Source of the DNA: Tessaracoccus sp. OH4464_COT-324
GTDB taxonomy: Bacteria > Actinomycetota > Actinomycetes > Propionibacteriales > Propionibacteriaceae
DNA length: 64,000 nt
Direction of reading: 5' to 3'
Assembly (NCBI RefSeq): GCF_003932855.1
Contig: NZ_RQYZ01000013.1
Span: 1-64,000, forward strand
In this document: piece after piece, positions 18,724-27,486 of the stretch
How the letters are laid out: every line of letters begins with the position of its first letter
How positions within the stretch are numbered: position 1 is the stretch's first letter
The notes under the pieces: generated by a model
What the model was told of the DNA's origin: nothing
Database searches by the model: none
The model's input: the letters and a program-made list of their open reading frames with translations, nothing else
Program-made: the position numbers and the translations under genes

Positions 18724-20078
18724 TCGGCGTCCTCGGCCACCCGGTCCTTCGCGGCCAGCCCCTCCTCGATGCTGACGGTCCGGCCGCGGTCGTATTCGCG
18801 CGCGGCCCACAGCGCCAGCAGGCAGAAGATCGCCAGCAGCCCGGCCATCGCCCACGACACCACGGTCATCGTCTCCAGGATGCCCGGATGGTGGAGCCAC
18901 AGGATGCTGAGCGGGGTGACCATGTAGACCACGGAGAACGCGAGCATCACGCCCTGCTTCTGCACGACGATGAACAGCATCGAGACCGGGGAGGTGGCGA
19001 GGTTGAAGAACAGCCACGGCACCAGAACTGCGGCGAGATCACCTACCAAGGGGAACTCGGGGCCCAGCACCCACGGCAGGATCGGCGGGGCAAGGAAGTA
19101 GATCAGCGCGAAGGGCACGATCCCCAGCAGCACGGAACGCAGCAGCGACTTCGCCACCAGCGAGAACATTTCGCCGCGAGGCGTGACGGCCAGCTTCTGG
19201 AAGAACACCTGCGACAGTGCCCCGTTGATGAGGCTCAGCGGCGCCTGGATCAGCAGCCAGGCGACGTTGAAGTTACCCACAACTTTGGTGGAGAAGAACA
19301 CGCCGATCAGCACCGTGATGCCGTTGAGCCGGATGGCGTCGACGACGGCGTTCGGCCCGTTGACCAGCGGCATCCGGCGGAACTTGCGCGCCACGTGTTT
19401 GAGCGTGGCCGCCCGGGGGGCGCGGACTTCGTCGCGGGTGCGGCGAAACACCCGGATCAGCGCGACCGCCTGGCCCAGGAACTGCGAGCCGATCAGCCCC
19501 AGCACCGAGCTGCCTGGGATGCCGGAGGCGACGCGGGTGGTCGACATCACCAGCGATTGCGTCATGTGGTTGCTGCTGACGAACGAGTAGTACTTCTTCC
19601 GGTTCAGCCACTGGGTGTAGATGATCACCTGCGCGGTGACGAAGACGAGCGGCCCGACGAGCCACAGCCAGGGCCCCAGCCCGGGGGTGTTCAGCAGCCC
19701 CGCCAACCAGCCACCGAAAACGCCCAGCAACACGCTGGAACCGAGCGAGACTCCCAGGTTTATGCGGGTCGCGAGCGTGAGCAGCGCGCGGGCCTCGTCG
19801 TCGGATTTCGCGGGCACGATGGCGAACTCGTAGCGCAACGCCGCGACGGTGACGAGGAAACCGACGATGGCGGAGAACATGCCGAACACGCCCATGTCGT
19901 GCGACGTAAACAGGCGAGTGACGATCGGGTAGATCAGCAGGCCGACGGCCTGGGCGAAAGCGGTGCCCGTCATGAGGGTCAGCACGTGCTTCACGAACTC
20001 GTGCCGATCCAGCCAGCGCCCGACGCGGGACTGGCGGAAACGTTCCCGCTTGGTGGGCGGCTGACCTGCTGAATCCAT
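18720..20078 (-). CDS. Wzx-type oligosaccharide flippase
   Basis: A 452-residue polytopic membrane protein of the MOP/polysaccharide exporter superfamily, with about 12 to 14 hydrophobic segments after a basic N-terminus. It would flip undecaprenyl-linked repeat units to the outer face, where the Wzy-like proteins act. Typical features are the first helix with T-G-T-A-F-A-Q-A-V-G-L-L-I-Y-P-I and the second with D-M-G-V-F-G-M-F. It is the first gene of a three-gene minus-strand operon and is divergent from the gene at 20170. It is the only flippase in the window. Confidence 0.85.
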   Translation of the reverse strand: MDSAGQPPTKRERFRQSRVGRWLDRHEFVKHVLTLMTGTAFAQAVGLLIYPIVTRLFTSHDMGVFGMFSAIVGFLVTVAALRYEFAIVPAKSDDEARALLTLATRINLGVSLGSSVLLGVFGGWLAGLLNTPGLGPWLWLVGPLVFVTAQVIIYTQWLNRKKYYSFVSSNHMTQSLVMSTTRVASGIPGSSVLGLIGSQFLGQAVALIRVFRRTRDEVRAPRAATLKHVARKFRRMPLVNGPNAVVDAIRLNGITVLIGVFFSTKVVGNFNVAWLLIQAPLSLINGALSQVFFQKLAVTPRGEMFSLVAKSLLRSVLLGIVPFALIYFLAPPILPWVLGPEFPLVGDLAAVLVPWLFFNLATSPVSMLFIVVQKQGVMLAFSVVYMVTPLSILWLHHPGILETMTVVSWAMAGLLAIFCLLALWAAREYDRGRTVSIEEGLAAKDRVAEDAE

Positions 20079-20169
20079 GCGGTTCAGTGTAATCGCGCCG
20101 GCTCGCCTGGCTTCCGCCCAACTGCCGCGCTGCCCATTTCTGGGCTTGGGATGAGAAGATGATCCGACG

Positions 20170-21432
20170 ATGACCTCCGTTGCCCGTTTCCCGCTGCCCC
20201 GCCTCGCCGAGGCGTGGCTGCTGCTGCTCGCCCCTGCGGCGGCGGCTGGCCCGCTCGCGGGCGTTGGTTCGGTGTTCGCCTACCGGCTGCTGCTGGTGGC
20301 GGGCATCGTCGCCTGTGTGGTGGTGCTGCTGCGGCGCCGTGCCCGGCACCCGCTCGCGTTGGCGGCGGGCGGGCTCTCGGCGCTCACGCTGCTGTCGAGC
20401 GGGATCACGTGGCTGTGGCCGGGCTGGCCCGCCGACGGCCTCATCGAGCTGCTTTCGCTCGTGGCTGCGCTCGTCTGCGCTGCCGCCGCACTCACCCTGG
20501 TGCCCGCCGCCCGGCGGCTGCTCGTCGTCGCGCGCGGCGTGGTGCTGACCCTCCTCGCGGAGGCGGGGGTCGTCGCGTGGGAGTACTTCTCCGGCCTGCA
20601 TCTGCCCACGTTCGCCCTCGTCTGGGACGACGACCGTTTCATGGGCGTGTGGTTCATGATGGCGGGCACTTTCGCGAATCCCAACGAACTCGCGCACCTG
20701 TGTGTCGTCGCCGGCCCGGTGGCGGCGTGGGCTGCGCTGGCGGACAAATCGAAGCCGTGGCGGTTTGCGGCGCTGGCGGCCACGGCCGCGGTGCCCCCGA
20801 TGGTGTGGCTGAGCCAGTCGCGCACCGGCCTGCTGGTGCTGGCGATCGAGCTGCTGGTGGCCGCGCTGCTGTGGCGCTGGGGGCGGATCCTGGTGGCGGT
20901 GGCGGCGGCGGGTGCGCTGGCGACGGCGTTGGCCGCTCCCGGGTTGGTGGCCGCCACCGGGCTGTTCGCCGACAAGGATCCCCTCGGCAGCGACAACCCG
21001 CGCGCCAACCTGGCCCTGAACGGCCTGCACATGTTGCGCGAGACGTGGGGTCTGGGCGTCGGCCCGGGCGGCTACGCGCGGTGGAGCGCGACCGCGGATC
21101 TGCCGCACGAGACGTTCCAGCTCGTGAACCCGCACAACGCGGTCGTCGAGGTGCTCGTGGCCTACGGCGTACTGCCCGGCCTCGCGTTCGCGACGCTGCT
21201 GGGTGCCGTGTTCTTGTGGGCTGTGCGCTCCGCAACGCTGCACTGGGCGAGCGCGCAGGGCCGGTGGCTGGGCGCGGGGGCGGCCGCCGTCGTGGCGCTG
21301 TGGCCGCTGATCGGCCTGGCCAATAGCCATTGGATGCCGCTGTCGTGGAGCATGTTCGAGGTGACGCTGTTGTTCGTTGTTGCCGACGAAGTGCGTCGCC
21401 GCGCACGACGCGCGACTACGCTTACTGCATGA
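20170..21432 (+). CDS. O-antigen polymerase/ligase-like membrane protein (second of three)
   Basis: A 420-residue hydrophobic protein with about 11 membrane segments and the loop motif V-N-P-H-N-A-V-V-E-V-L-V-A-Y-G of the O-antigen ligase domain. A-N-P-N-E-L-A-H and S-Q-S-R-T-G-L upstream are also usual in Wzy/WaaL proteins. It is probably a polymerase or ligase of the polysaccharide. The ATG lacks a clear ribosome site. A weak GATGAT lies six bases upstream. Its stop overlaps the next glycosyltransferase start (ATGA). The presence of three such proteins with one flippase is notable. Confidence 0.8.
   Translation: MTSVARFPLPRLAEAWLLLLAPAAAAGPLAGVGSVFAYRLLLVAGIVACVVVLLRRRARHPLALAAGGLSALTLLSSGITWLWPGWPADGLIELLSLVAALVCAAAALTLVPAARRLLVVARGVVLTLLAEAGVVAWEYFSGLHLPTFALVWDDDRFMGVWFMMAGTFANPNELAHLCVVAGPVAAWAALADKSKPWRFAALAATAAVPPMVWLSQSRTGLLVLAIELLVAALLWRWGRILVAVAAAGALATALAAPGLVAATGLFADKDPLGSDNPRANLALNGLHMLRETWGLGVGPGGYARWSATADLPHETFQLVNPHNAVVEVLVAYGVLPGLAFATLLGAVFLWAVRSATLHWASAQGRWLGAGAAAVVALWPLIGLANSHWMPLSWSMFEVTLLFVVADEVRRRARRATTLTA
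21417..21422 (+). promoter_or_regulatory. Possible internal leaderless promoter
   Basis: TACGCT lies inside the last codons of the Wzy-like gene, exactly six bases before the ATG at 21429. It could give the glycosyltransferase gene its own transcript in addition to read-through. Confidence 0.4.
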
Positions 21433-22547
21433 GCAAACGCGGTCGCCTGCTGTATAGCGTCACTGTGCCCACGAGCACCAGCCTGCTCAGAGGGCAGCTG
21501 GAATGGATGAGGGATCGGGGCTGGGACGTCCACCTGGTCTCGTCCGACGGCCCGGAGCTGGCCGAGGTGCGTGCGGCGGGCGTCACGGTGCACGTGATCG
21601 AGATGGAGCGCGAGCCGTCGCCGCTCAAGGATCTCAAGGCGCTCGCGCAGTGGGTCCGGTTGCTGCGCGGGCTCCGGCCGGAGGTGCTGAACCTCGGCAC
21701 CCCGAAGGCCAGCCTGCTGGGCGGGTTGGCCGGCTGGTTGACGCGCGTGCCGCGTCGCGTGAACGTGGTGTGGGGGCTGCGCTTCGAGGGTTTCCAGGGC
21801 CTGAAGCGGCGCATCTTCTGGGCGATCGAGCGGCTGACGATGGCCACCGCCACCCACGTGCTGCCGATCAGCGACAGCATGCTTCGGGTGTTGCGCCGCG
21901 AGCGGCTCGTCGGCGGCAGGCGCCTCCAGCCGCTGATCGGCTCGGGCAGCAGCAACGGTGTCGACGCGGAAGCGATCGCCGCGGGCGCCGACGGCAGACG
22001 GGCTCCGATGCGCGCCCAGCTCGGCATTCCCGCGGAGGCCTTCGTCGTCGGCTACGTGGGCAGGCTCGTGCACGACAAGGGCATTCACACGCTAATCGAC
22101 GCGCTGCGCTCCCTCAGCGGGCGCGACATCTTCTGCCTGGTGCTCGGCAACGAGGAGCAGGGCGGGCTGGCCGCGCAGCTGGAGTCGGCGAGCAACGTGG
22201 TCTGGGCGGGCTACGTCGACCAGCCCTGGGGGCATCTGGCCGCAATGGATGTGCTGGTGCTGCCCACCCGTCGCGAGGGCTTCCCCAATGTGGTGCTGGA
22301 GGCGGCAAGCGCAGGCATCCCCACCATCACCACCCGGGCCACGGGAGCCGTCGACTCCGTGATTGACGGGGTGACCGGCCGGCTGATCGACGTCGACGAT
22401 GCCCGAGGGCTCGCGTCGGCGATCGAGGAGCTGATGGCCGACCCCCAGCGGCGGGCCAGCATGGGCGAGGCGGCCAGGGAGCGGGCGCGGAAGGAGTTCG
22501 CGCCGGAGATCATCTGGCGGGGCCTGGACCAGCTCTACCTGAGCTGA
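21429..22547 (+). CDS. Family 4 glycosyltransferase (CapM/PglA-like pattern)
   Basis: A 372-residue GT-B protein. The N-terminal domain has L-N-L-G-T-P-K-A-S-L-L-G-G and the linker I-G-S-G-S-S-N-G-V-D, seen in transferases that act early on undecaprenyl-linked amino sugars. The C-terminal domain has P-T-R-R-E-G-F-P-N-V-V-L-E-A-A-S-A-G-I-P, the nucleotide-sugar site. The ATG at 21429 overlaps the previous stop by four bases. It plausibly adds the second sugar to the lipid-linked precursor started by the PglC-like enzyme at 33088, an inference from resemblance only. Confidence 0.85.
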   Translation: MSKRGRLLYSVTVPTSTSLLRGQLEWMRDRGWDVHLVSSDGPELAEVRAAGVTVHVIEMEREPSPLKDLKALAQWVRLLRGLRPEVLNLGTPKASLLGGLAGWLTRVPRRVNVVWGLRFEGFQGLKRRIFWAIERLTMATATHVLPISDSMLRVLRRERLVGGRRLQPLIGSGSSNGVDAEAIAAGADGRRAPMRAQLGIPAEAFVVGYVGRLVHDKGIHTLIDALRSLSGRDIFCLVLGNEEQGGLAAQLESASNVVWAGYVDQPWGHLAAMDVLVLPTRREGFPNVVLEAASAGIPTITTRATGAVDSVIDGVTGRLIDVDDARGLASAIEELMADPQRRASMGEAARERARKEFAPEIIWRGLDQLYLS

Positions 22548-22563
22548 CCTGGCGGCCAGCGGA

Positions 22564-22592
22564 TTAGCTGGTCAGGACCGCTCCGGTAAGCT
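22564..22592 (+). promoter_or_regulatory. Leaderless promoter of the YfhO-like gene
   Basis: TTAGCT (22564-22569), 17 bases, TAAGCT (22587-22592), then seven bases to ATG 22600. No ribosome site is present. Confidence 0.55.
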
Positions 22593-22599
22593 GCTCGAT

Positions 22600-25146
22600 A
22601 TGGAGAACCGCCCCAGAAACTGGAGTGCCCGGATCAGAAGCAGTTGGGCGCTGGCTGCGTTGGCCGGAGCATTCACTGTAGCGATTCACGTCCTAGCAAT
22701 GATTGTTTCCGGGGTGTACCCGTTTGGCACGTTGGCACGCGGGCAGGGCGACTACGTCACCCAGTACTTGGCTTTTCATGCCCAGTTCGGTCGGATTCTA
22801 CGCGGCGACGATCTGTCGGATTTCCTGTTCTCCTGGACCTCGGGGGCTGGTGTACCAGTTTTTGGGGACATCACCAACTATGTCGGTGGTCCGTTTCCGT
22901 TCCTGATCGCTCTCTTTCCGCCGCACCTGGCGGAGTTGGGCCTGACGACGATGGTGCTGACCCAATGCGCAACTGCGGGAGCGCTCATGGCTGTCCTGCT
23001 GCGCAAGCTCCAGCCGGGCAGTTTCTGGGCAGCCGCCGCTTTCGGTGCTCTTTATGGATCGAGCGCTTGGGTGTTTGAGATGGCCATTTACACGCCGATG
23101 TGGTTGGGGGGCCTTATAGCTTTCCCGCTGGTGTGTTTGGTGGGGATGTATTCGGTGGAGCGCCGCCATGCGTTGCTTTCGGTGCTGGGCGTTGCCCTGG
23201 TGCTGTGGTCCAACTACTACACGTCCTACATGGCCATCCTGGGCGGGGTACTGTTCTTCGTGACTTGGCTGCTGGCGACGGCCACGCCCGTCCGTGTGGC
23301 TCTGCGAGGCACTGCCGTGTTTGCTCTGCGCGGAGTGCTGGGGGCCCTGCTCGCGGCTCCCGTGCTGGTGCCGACCGCGCTAATCCTGTTGGACTCCACC
23401 AGCGCACCGTCGCCGCACCTCCGGCCCTACCCGCTTGAGCTGCTGGCAACCCGCCTGTTGCCCGGCACGTCCGGCGTGGCTTACTCACCGGCCCTGTTCG
23501 CCGGAAGCCTGGTGCTGCTGTTGGCGGGGGCCGCGCTGTTTGGCGCGGGTTCGGTGCGCCGCCGGGTCGTGTGGTGGTCTTCCACGGCGCTGCTGCTGGT
23601 GTTCAGCGCGCTCTCGACTTCTCTCGTGCTGGTCTGGAGCGCGTTCGTCAGCCCGCATGGGAACGCCTACCGATACGCATTCGTGTTGGTGGGCTGGCTC
23701 ATCGCGGTCGCCTGGCAGTCCCTGTGGGAGGAAGGCAGGCTCCGATCCCCCAGCTGGGCGCAGCTCGCCGTGGCAGCCGTCGTGCTGTCCACGTTGCTGG
23801 CAGCCATGCCGCGCGACTTCGAACCGCACCTCGGCGCCTACTACAAACCTCTGGAGCGGATTTATCTGGATCCGTCTCTGCTGATCTACCCCTTGTTGGC
23901 GTTGGGCGCGCTGTTCCTTTTCCGAGCCAGCGGTCGATGGTCACGATCCGCCGCAGTTGTGCTGCTGGCGATAATCACGTTGACGGAGACGGCGCTGAAT
24001 GCTAACTGGATCAACGAGGCCAACCGAGATTTCCTGGCCTCCAGCGAGCGTTTTGTCATCACTGCCCGTGAGTCGCTGCCCGCCGCCCAGGAAGTGCAGG
24101 CGGCAAGCGAGTGGCCGCGCTTCCGAGCTGGGGCTCCATCGCCGACCAGAGAGCCGTTTTACCTGGATCTGAACCTGTCCGCTCGGGACAGGTTTGCCGG
24201 GGTTTCCTACTCGTCGAGCATGATGCCGCGCGCAACGAGCGCCGCGTTCATCGATCTCGGCATGCACTACGCGTCCGCTGGGCGGATGGTGGCTGACCGG
24301 TCGGGTTCCGTGGGCGACGCGATTTTCTCGATCCGCGCACGCCACGACTTCGAAACCGCGACGACACTGGTCTCGCCAGCCCTGCCGCTGGTGCGAACCT
24401 ACGACAGGCCCGCCCAGCAAGCCGACTCCCCTTTCGCCGCCCGCGAGAATCTGCTCCCGGAGCCGATCTATCATCAGGCGCAGCTGACTGCCGTGAACAC
24501 CCAGGGCAGGCCCGTTTCCTTCCCGAACAGGTGGGAGGACGTTCCACCGAAAGCCACCCAGTTGACGGAGTTCAGGCTGACCGCAACCTGCCCGACGGGC
24601 GACGTGCTGTCCATCGACTCCCGGCGCCTCGAAGACGCTGAGCTGACGGTGGCTGGCGACGACCGTGTGCTGGCCAGCAACTATCACAGCTCCACAGGCA
24701 TTCAGGAGTTTCCGGCGCGCGGCCCGGTGGAAATCACACTCAGCACGTTCAGGCAGGTTCCGCCACCAGCCGATGCTTTCAAGTGCCACGACAGCACAGC
24801 ATTCGAGAAGAGCCTGGTCGGCGTGCCCGCACCGGAGGAGATCATCGTACGTGGGCGAACGCTGTTCGCCAGGTTCTCCGACGCGCAGCGCGGCACGATC
24901 ACCGTGGCCACTGCGGCAAATCCGGGCTGGCATTGCGCCCTGGATGGCGCACCCGTCGGAGTTCAAGACCGTCAGGGTTTCCTGGCGGTGCCGGCCGACG
25001 GTCAACGTGAACTCAGCTGCGCATACACGCAGCCCGGCCTGAGCACGGGATTGCTGATCGGGTTGCTTGGCCTGCTGGGTCTGGCCGCTTACCTGGTTCT
25101 GGCTCGGTTCCCGCTCCGCCGCGGCGTCACGAAGGCCGACGGCTGA
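22600..25146 (+). CDS. YfhO-family membrane protein
   Basis: An 848-residue protein with a long membrane region (about 12 to 14 segments to residue 460) carrying the early motif G-Q-G-D-Y-V-T-Q-Y-L-A-F, then a large external domain of about 340 residues and a final membrane helix. YfhO proteins are GT-C-fold membrane glycosyltransferases or co-factors that use lipid-linked sugars to glycosylate polymers outside the cell (lipoteichoic acid in Firmicutes). Here it probably decorates the surface glycan together with GtrA and the family 2 transferase encoded next to it. Its last 20 bases overlap the end of that convergent gene. Confidence 0.85.
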   Translation: MENRPRNWSARIRSSWALAALAGAFTVAIHVLAMIVSGVYPFGTLARGQGDYVTQYLAFHAQFGRILRGDDLSDFLFSWTSGAGVPVFGDITNYVGGPFPFLIALFPPHLAELGLTTMVLTQCATAGALMAVLLRKLQPGSFWAAAAFGALYGSSAWVFEMAIYTPMWLGGLIAFPLVCLVGMYSVERRHALLSVLGVALVLWSNYYTSYMAILGGVLFFVTWLLATATPVRVALRGTAVFALRGVLGALLAAPVLVPTALILLDSTSAPSPHLRPYPLELLATRLLPGTSGVAYSPALFAGSLVLLLAGAALFGAGSVRRRVVWWSSTALLLVFSALSTSLVLVWSAFVSPHGNAYRYAFVLVGWLIAVAWQSLWEEGRLRSPSWAQLAVAAVVLSTLLAAMPRDFEPHLGAYYKPLERIYLDPSLLIYPLLALGALFLFRASGRWSRSAAVVLLAIITLTETALNANWINEANRDFLASSERFVITARESLPAAQEVQAASEWPRFRAGAPSPTREPFYLDLNLSARDRFAGVSYSSSMMPRATSAAFIDLGMHYASAGRMVADRSGSVGDAIFSIRARHDFETATTLVSPALPLVRTYDRPAQQADSPFAARENLLPEPIYHQAQLTAVNTQGRPVSFPNRWEDVPPKATQLTEFRLTATCPTGDVLSIDSRRLEDAELTVAGDDRVLASNYHSSTGIQEFPARGPVEITLSTFRQVPPPADAFKCHDSTAFEKSLVGVPAPEEIIVRGRTLFARFSDAQRGTITVATAANPGWHCALDGAPVGVQDRQGFLAVPADGQRELSCAYTQPGLSTGLLIGLLGLLGLAAYLVLARFPLRRGVTKADG

Positions 25147-25843
25147 GCTGAGAGCGCCGTCGGCGCAGGCCGAGCAGGCCGAGCGCCATGCTCGCGACGT
25201 CCTTGGGGGTGATTCGGGTTTTGCTGCTGCCGTGTCCGGCATCCAGGGTGACCGGCACCTCCAGGGTGGGGAAGCGCTGCACCTGGGCGAGATAAACAAT
25301 CTCAGTGCTCGACAGGTATCCGCTTTCGCTGAGCTTGTCCACGTTGGCTTTGGCCCAGTCCGCGGGGATGAACAGCGTGCCCTGGCAATCCGCCACCGTC
25401 ATGCCGAGCAGCAGCCTGCGCAGGGTCCGGTAGCCGAAGGACATCACGTTGCGCGCGAAGGAACGGGGCACGACGGAGTCCGGGTGCGCCTTCGAGCCCA
25501 CAACGAGCGCGTTGGGCTTCCCCACCCGTTCCCAGGATTCGATGTCGGTCAGCCCGAAGGGCAGATCGTCAGCGGTCAGCAGCACCACGTCGCCCGAAGC
25601 CTCCCGGATGCCCTGCTGGTAGGCGTTGCCGAGTCCCTTATCCGATTGGGTAGCCAGCACGGGAAAGCCGAAGCCCCCGAGGGTCAGCTCCTGCGCAACC
25701 TGCCAGGTGTCGTCGCTGCTGCCGTTTTCCACGATGATGGCCTCCAGCTCAAGATCACCGGAGTAACCACCAAGCTGCTCCACCGCGTGCGCCAACCGCC
25801 GCCCGCTGTTGTGGGCGGGAAGTATGACCGACAGCCGTTTCAT
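25127..25843 (-). CDS. Family 2 glycosyltransferase
   Basis: A 238-residue GT-A enzyme with the opening S-V-I-L-P-A-H-N-S-G and V-E-N-G-S-S-D-D-T of family 2. The later L-T-A-D-D-L-P-F may replace the usual D-X-D. No transmembrane tail is evident, unlike classical dolichol-phosphate mannose synthases, but its four-base overlap with a GtrA gene suggests that it makes a lipid-phosphate sugar which GtrA helps deliver outside. The YfhO-like protein encoded convergently may be the user. The C-terminus is basic (R-R-R-R-S). The last 20 bases overlap the convergent gene. Confidence 0.85.
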   Translation of the reverse strand: MKRLSVILPAHNSGRRLAHAVEQLGGYSGDLELEAIIVENGSSDDTWQVAQELTLGGFGFPVLATQSDKGLGNAYQQGIREASGDVVLLTADDLPFGLTDIESWERVGKPNALVVGSKAHPDSVVPRSFARNVMSFGYRTLRRLLLGMTVADCQGTLFIPADWAKANVDKLSESGYLSSTEIVYLAQVQRFPTLEVPVTLDAGHGSSKTRITPKDVASMALGLLGLRRRRSQLSRRPS

Positions 25844-26304
25844 GGGCGACTCTCCTCCATCCCAGCAGCGTCCAGGCTGGGCTGCTCAGCAGTGCCCGAC
25901 GCATTCGTCTCCTGTTTGTTCTTGTAAACCCAGTGCTTGTAGGCGAAGTAGTTCCAGGTGGTGGTCAGCACGGTGGCAATCAACTGAGCGGTGCCCAAGC
26001 CCAGCGACAGATACCCGTTGCAGACGGTGACCACAGCGGTGACCACCACCGAGTTGAAGGCAACAAGGATCGAATAACGAATCACGGATCCCGTGATGCT
26101 CGACGTGGAGCGAAAAGCCATGATCCGTTGAATGCCGTAGCTGAAACCGAACGTGCCCCAGAAGGCGAGAGCTGCGGACAGGCTGAGGTCCCAGCCAAAC
26201 CCCTCCCGGAAGAGATTCAGGAGCGCCACGTTGAACACGAAGGCCAAGCCTCCGGCGAACAGATACCTGATCGCGCTGTTGTTCAGCAGTTGCTGGATGC
26301 TCAC
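25840..26304 (-). CDS. GtrA-family membrane protein
   Basis: A 154-residue protein with four hydrophobic helices and the family's opening I-R-Y-L-F-A-G-G-L-A-F and closing W-N-Y-F-A-Y-K-H-W-V-Y. GtrA proteins are thought to help move undecaprenyl-phosphate sugars across the membrane. GTG 26304 is preceded by AGAGGA. Its end overlaps the family 2 transferase start by four bases. The hydrophilic tail after residue 128 is not typical and may be exposed to the cytoplasm. Confidence 0.9.
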   Translation of the reverse strand: MSIQQLLNNSAIRYLFAGGLAFVFNVALLNLFREGFGWDLSLSAALAFWGTFGFSYGIQRIMAFRSTSSITGSVIRYSILVAFNSVVVTAVVTVCNGYLSLGLGTAQLIATVLTTTWNYFAYKHWVYKNKQETNASGTAEQPSLDAAGMEESRP

Positions 26305-26364
26305 TCGTCCTCTTCCTGCAGTGGGGTCGCTCGCAGCTAGTCTACGATCACACCGCGCAAGTGC

Positions 26365-27432
26365 CTACCCGGTGACGCTCCCGCCTGCGAGTTCTTGGTA
26401 GTGCTTCTCGTAGTTGCGCGCACACGCGTCAACGGTGAACTTGGCCGCCTCGCTCCGCGCATCCTTGGCGAGCCGGTTGGCGAGCTCCGGGTCGTTGAAC
26501 AGCCGCCGCAGGCTGGCGGCCGGCTCGGCGGCGTCGGCCGGGTCGTAGAGGATGCCGGACACGTCGTCGGTGACCACCTCGCTGATGCCCGGGATGTCGG
26601 GCGCGACGGCGGGCAGCCCCACGGCCATCCCCTCGCCGGCGGCCAACCCGAAACCTTCCACGCGTGAGGTGGACAGGAAGACGTCGTGTTGGCGCAGCAA
26701 TTCGGGCACGTCACCGCGCCTGCCGAGCAGCCGCACCCGGTCCTCAACACCCAACTGGGCGATCAGCGCCTCGATCTCCGCCCGGTCGGGCCCCTCGCCG
26801 ACGACGGTGAGCGACGCCTGCGGGAGCTCCGCTATGGCGCGCACCGCCCGCGAGATGTCCTTGCGGCGGTTCTCCAGACTGGCAACGATGATCGCCCTCT
26901 GCTGGCCGGGGCGTTCCGCGGCTGGGCCCTCGACGAGTCCGTCGCTGATGCCGTTCAACACGATCGGGTAGTCGTCGGGCGACGTGCCCAGGGCTGCGGC
27001 CAGGTTGGCCGCGGTGCCCCGGCTGATCGCCACCACTCGGTCGAGGCCGCGGTAGATCAGCCGGTCCACGGCCCGAAACAGCGGCTTTTCCATCCGCCGG
27101 TTCCAGGTGTTGTGCTCGGTGAAGAGCACCGGCGTCCTCGTCGGGGCCACCACCGCCCAGTAGAAGGCGGGAAACAGGTGGGCGTGCACCACGTCGGCGC
27201 CTTTCGCCACCTGCGCAACCCTGAGCGGCAGCCTAGGGTCGTACCGGTGGGCGCCCAACACCGTGACATCCAGCCCGAGGCGCTCCGCCTTCTGGCTGGG
27301 CACCCCGTCAACATCGCTCAGCACCGCGATACGTACATGATGGCCGTGACGCCGCATCGCGTCCGCCAGGTCAACGACGAGCATTTCTGCCCCACCGGTG
27401 CCAAGGCCGTTGATCAGGTGAAGAATACGCAT
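26365..27432 (-). CDS. Family 4 glycosyltransferase
   Basis: A 355-residue GT-B enzyme opening with H-L-I-N-G-L-G-T-G-G-A-E-M-L, the loop that binds the acceptor or phosphate in many capsule transferases. Its C-terminal half has S-R-V-E-G-F-G-L-A-A-G-E-G-M-A-V-G-L-P, the donor site. ATG 27432 follows GAAGGG. It is divergent from the transferase at 27487 with about 54 bases between. It probably adds one sugar to the repeat unit. Specificity is unknown. Confidence 0.88.
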   Translation of the reverse strand: MRILHLINGLGTGGAEMLVVDLADAMRRHGHHVRIAVLSDVDGVPSQKAERLGLDVTVLGAHRYDPRLPLRVAQVAKGADVVHAHLFPAFYWAVVAPTRTPVLFTEHNTWNRRMEKPLFRAVDRLIYRGLDRVVAISRGTAANLAAALGTSPDDYPIVLNGISDGLVEGPAAERPGQQRAIIVASLENRRKDISRAVRAIAELPQASLTVVGEGPDRAEIEALIAQLGVEDRVRLLGRRGDVPELLRQHDVFLSTSRVEGFGLAAGEGMAVGLPAVAPDIPGISEVVTDDVSGILYDPADAAEPAASLRRLFNDPELANRLAKDARSEAAKFTVDACARNYEKHYQELAGGSVTG

Positions 27433-27473
27433 TTTCGTTCCCTTCTTGGCCCACTCTTCGGGGAAGCCGACGG

Positions 27474-27479
27474 TATGGT
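27474..27479 (+). promoter_or_regulatory. -10 element of a probable leaderless promoter
   Basis: TATGGT with seven bases to ATG 27487. The hexamer contains an alternative in-frame ATG (27475), but the leaderless spacing favours 27487. Confidence 0.5.
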
Positions 27480-27486
27480 TGGCGCC

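Noticed and set aside
17377-19017. Longer form of the Wzy-like protein with a 98-residue N-terminal extension
   Set aside because: The extension overlaps the flippase gene and is hydrophilic shadow sequence. ATG 18723 forms the expected ATGA junction.
19273-21330. Very long minus-strand open frame of about 685 codons and similar long frames opposite real genes
   Set aside because: It runs antisense to the flippase and Wzy-like genes, has Arg/Gly/Gln-rich composition typical of GC-driven shadow frames, and shows no ribosome site or family motif.
26686-27486. Possible 270-residue N-terminal extension of the glycosyltransferase at 27487
   Set aside because: The extension is antisense to another family 4 transferase and has shadow-frame composition. 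A leaderless promoter sits directly before ATG 27487.
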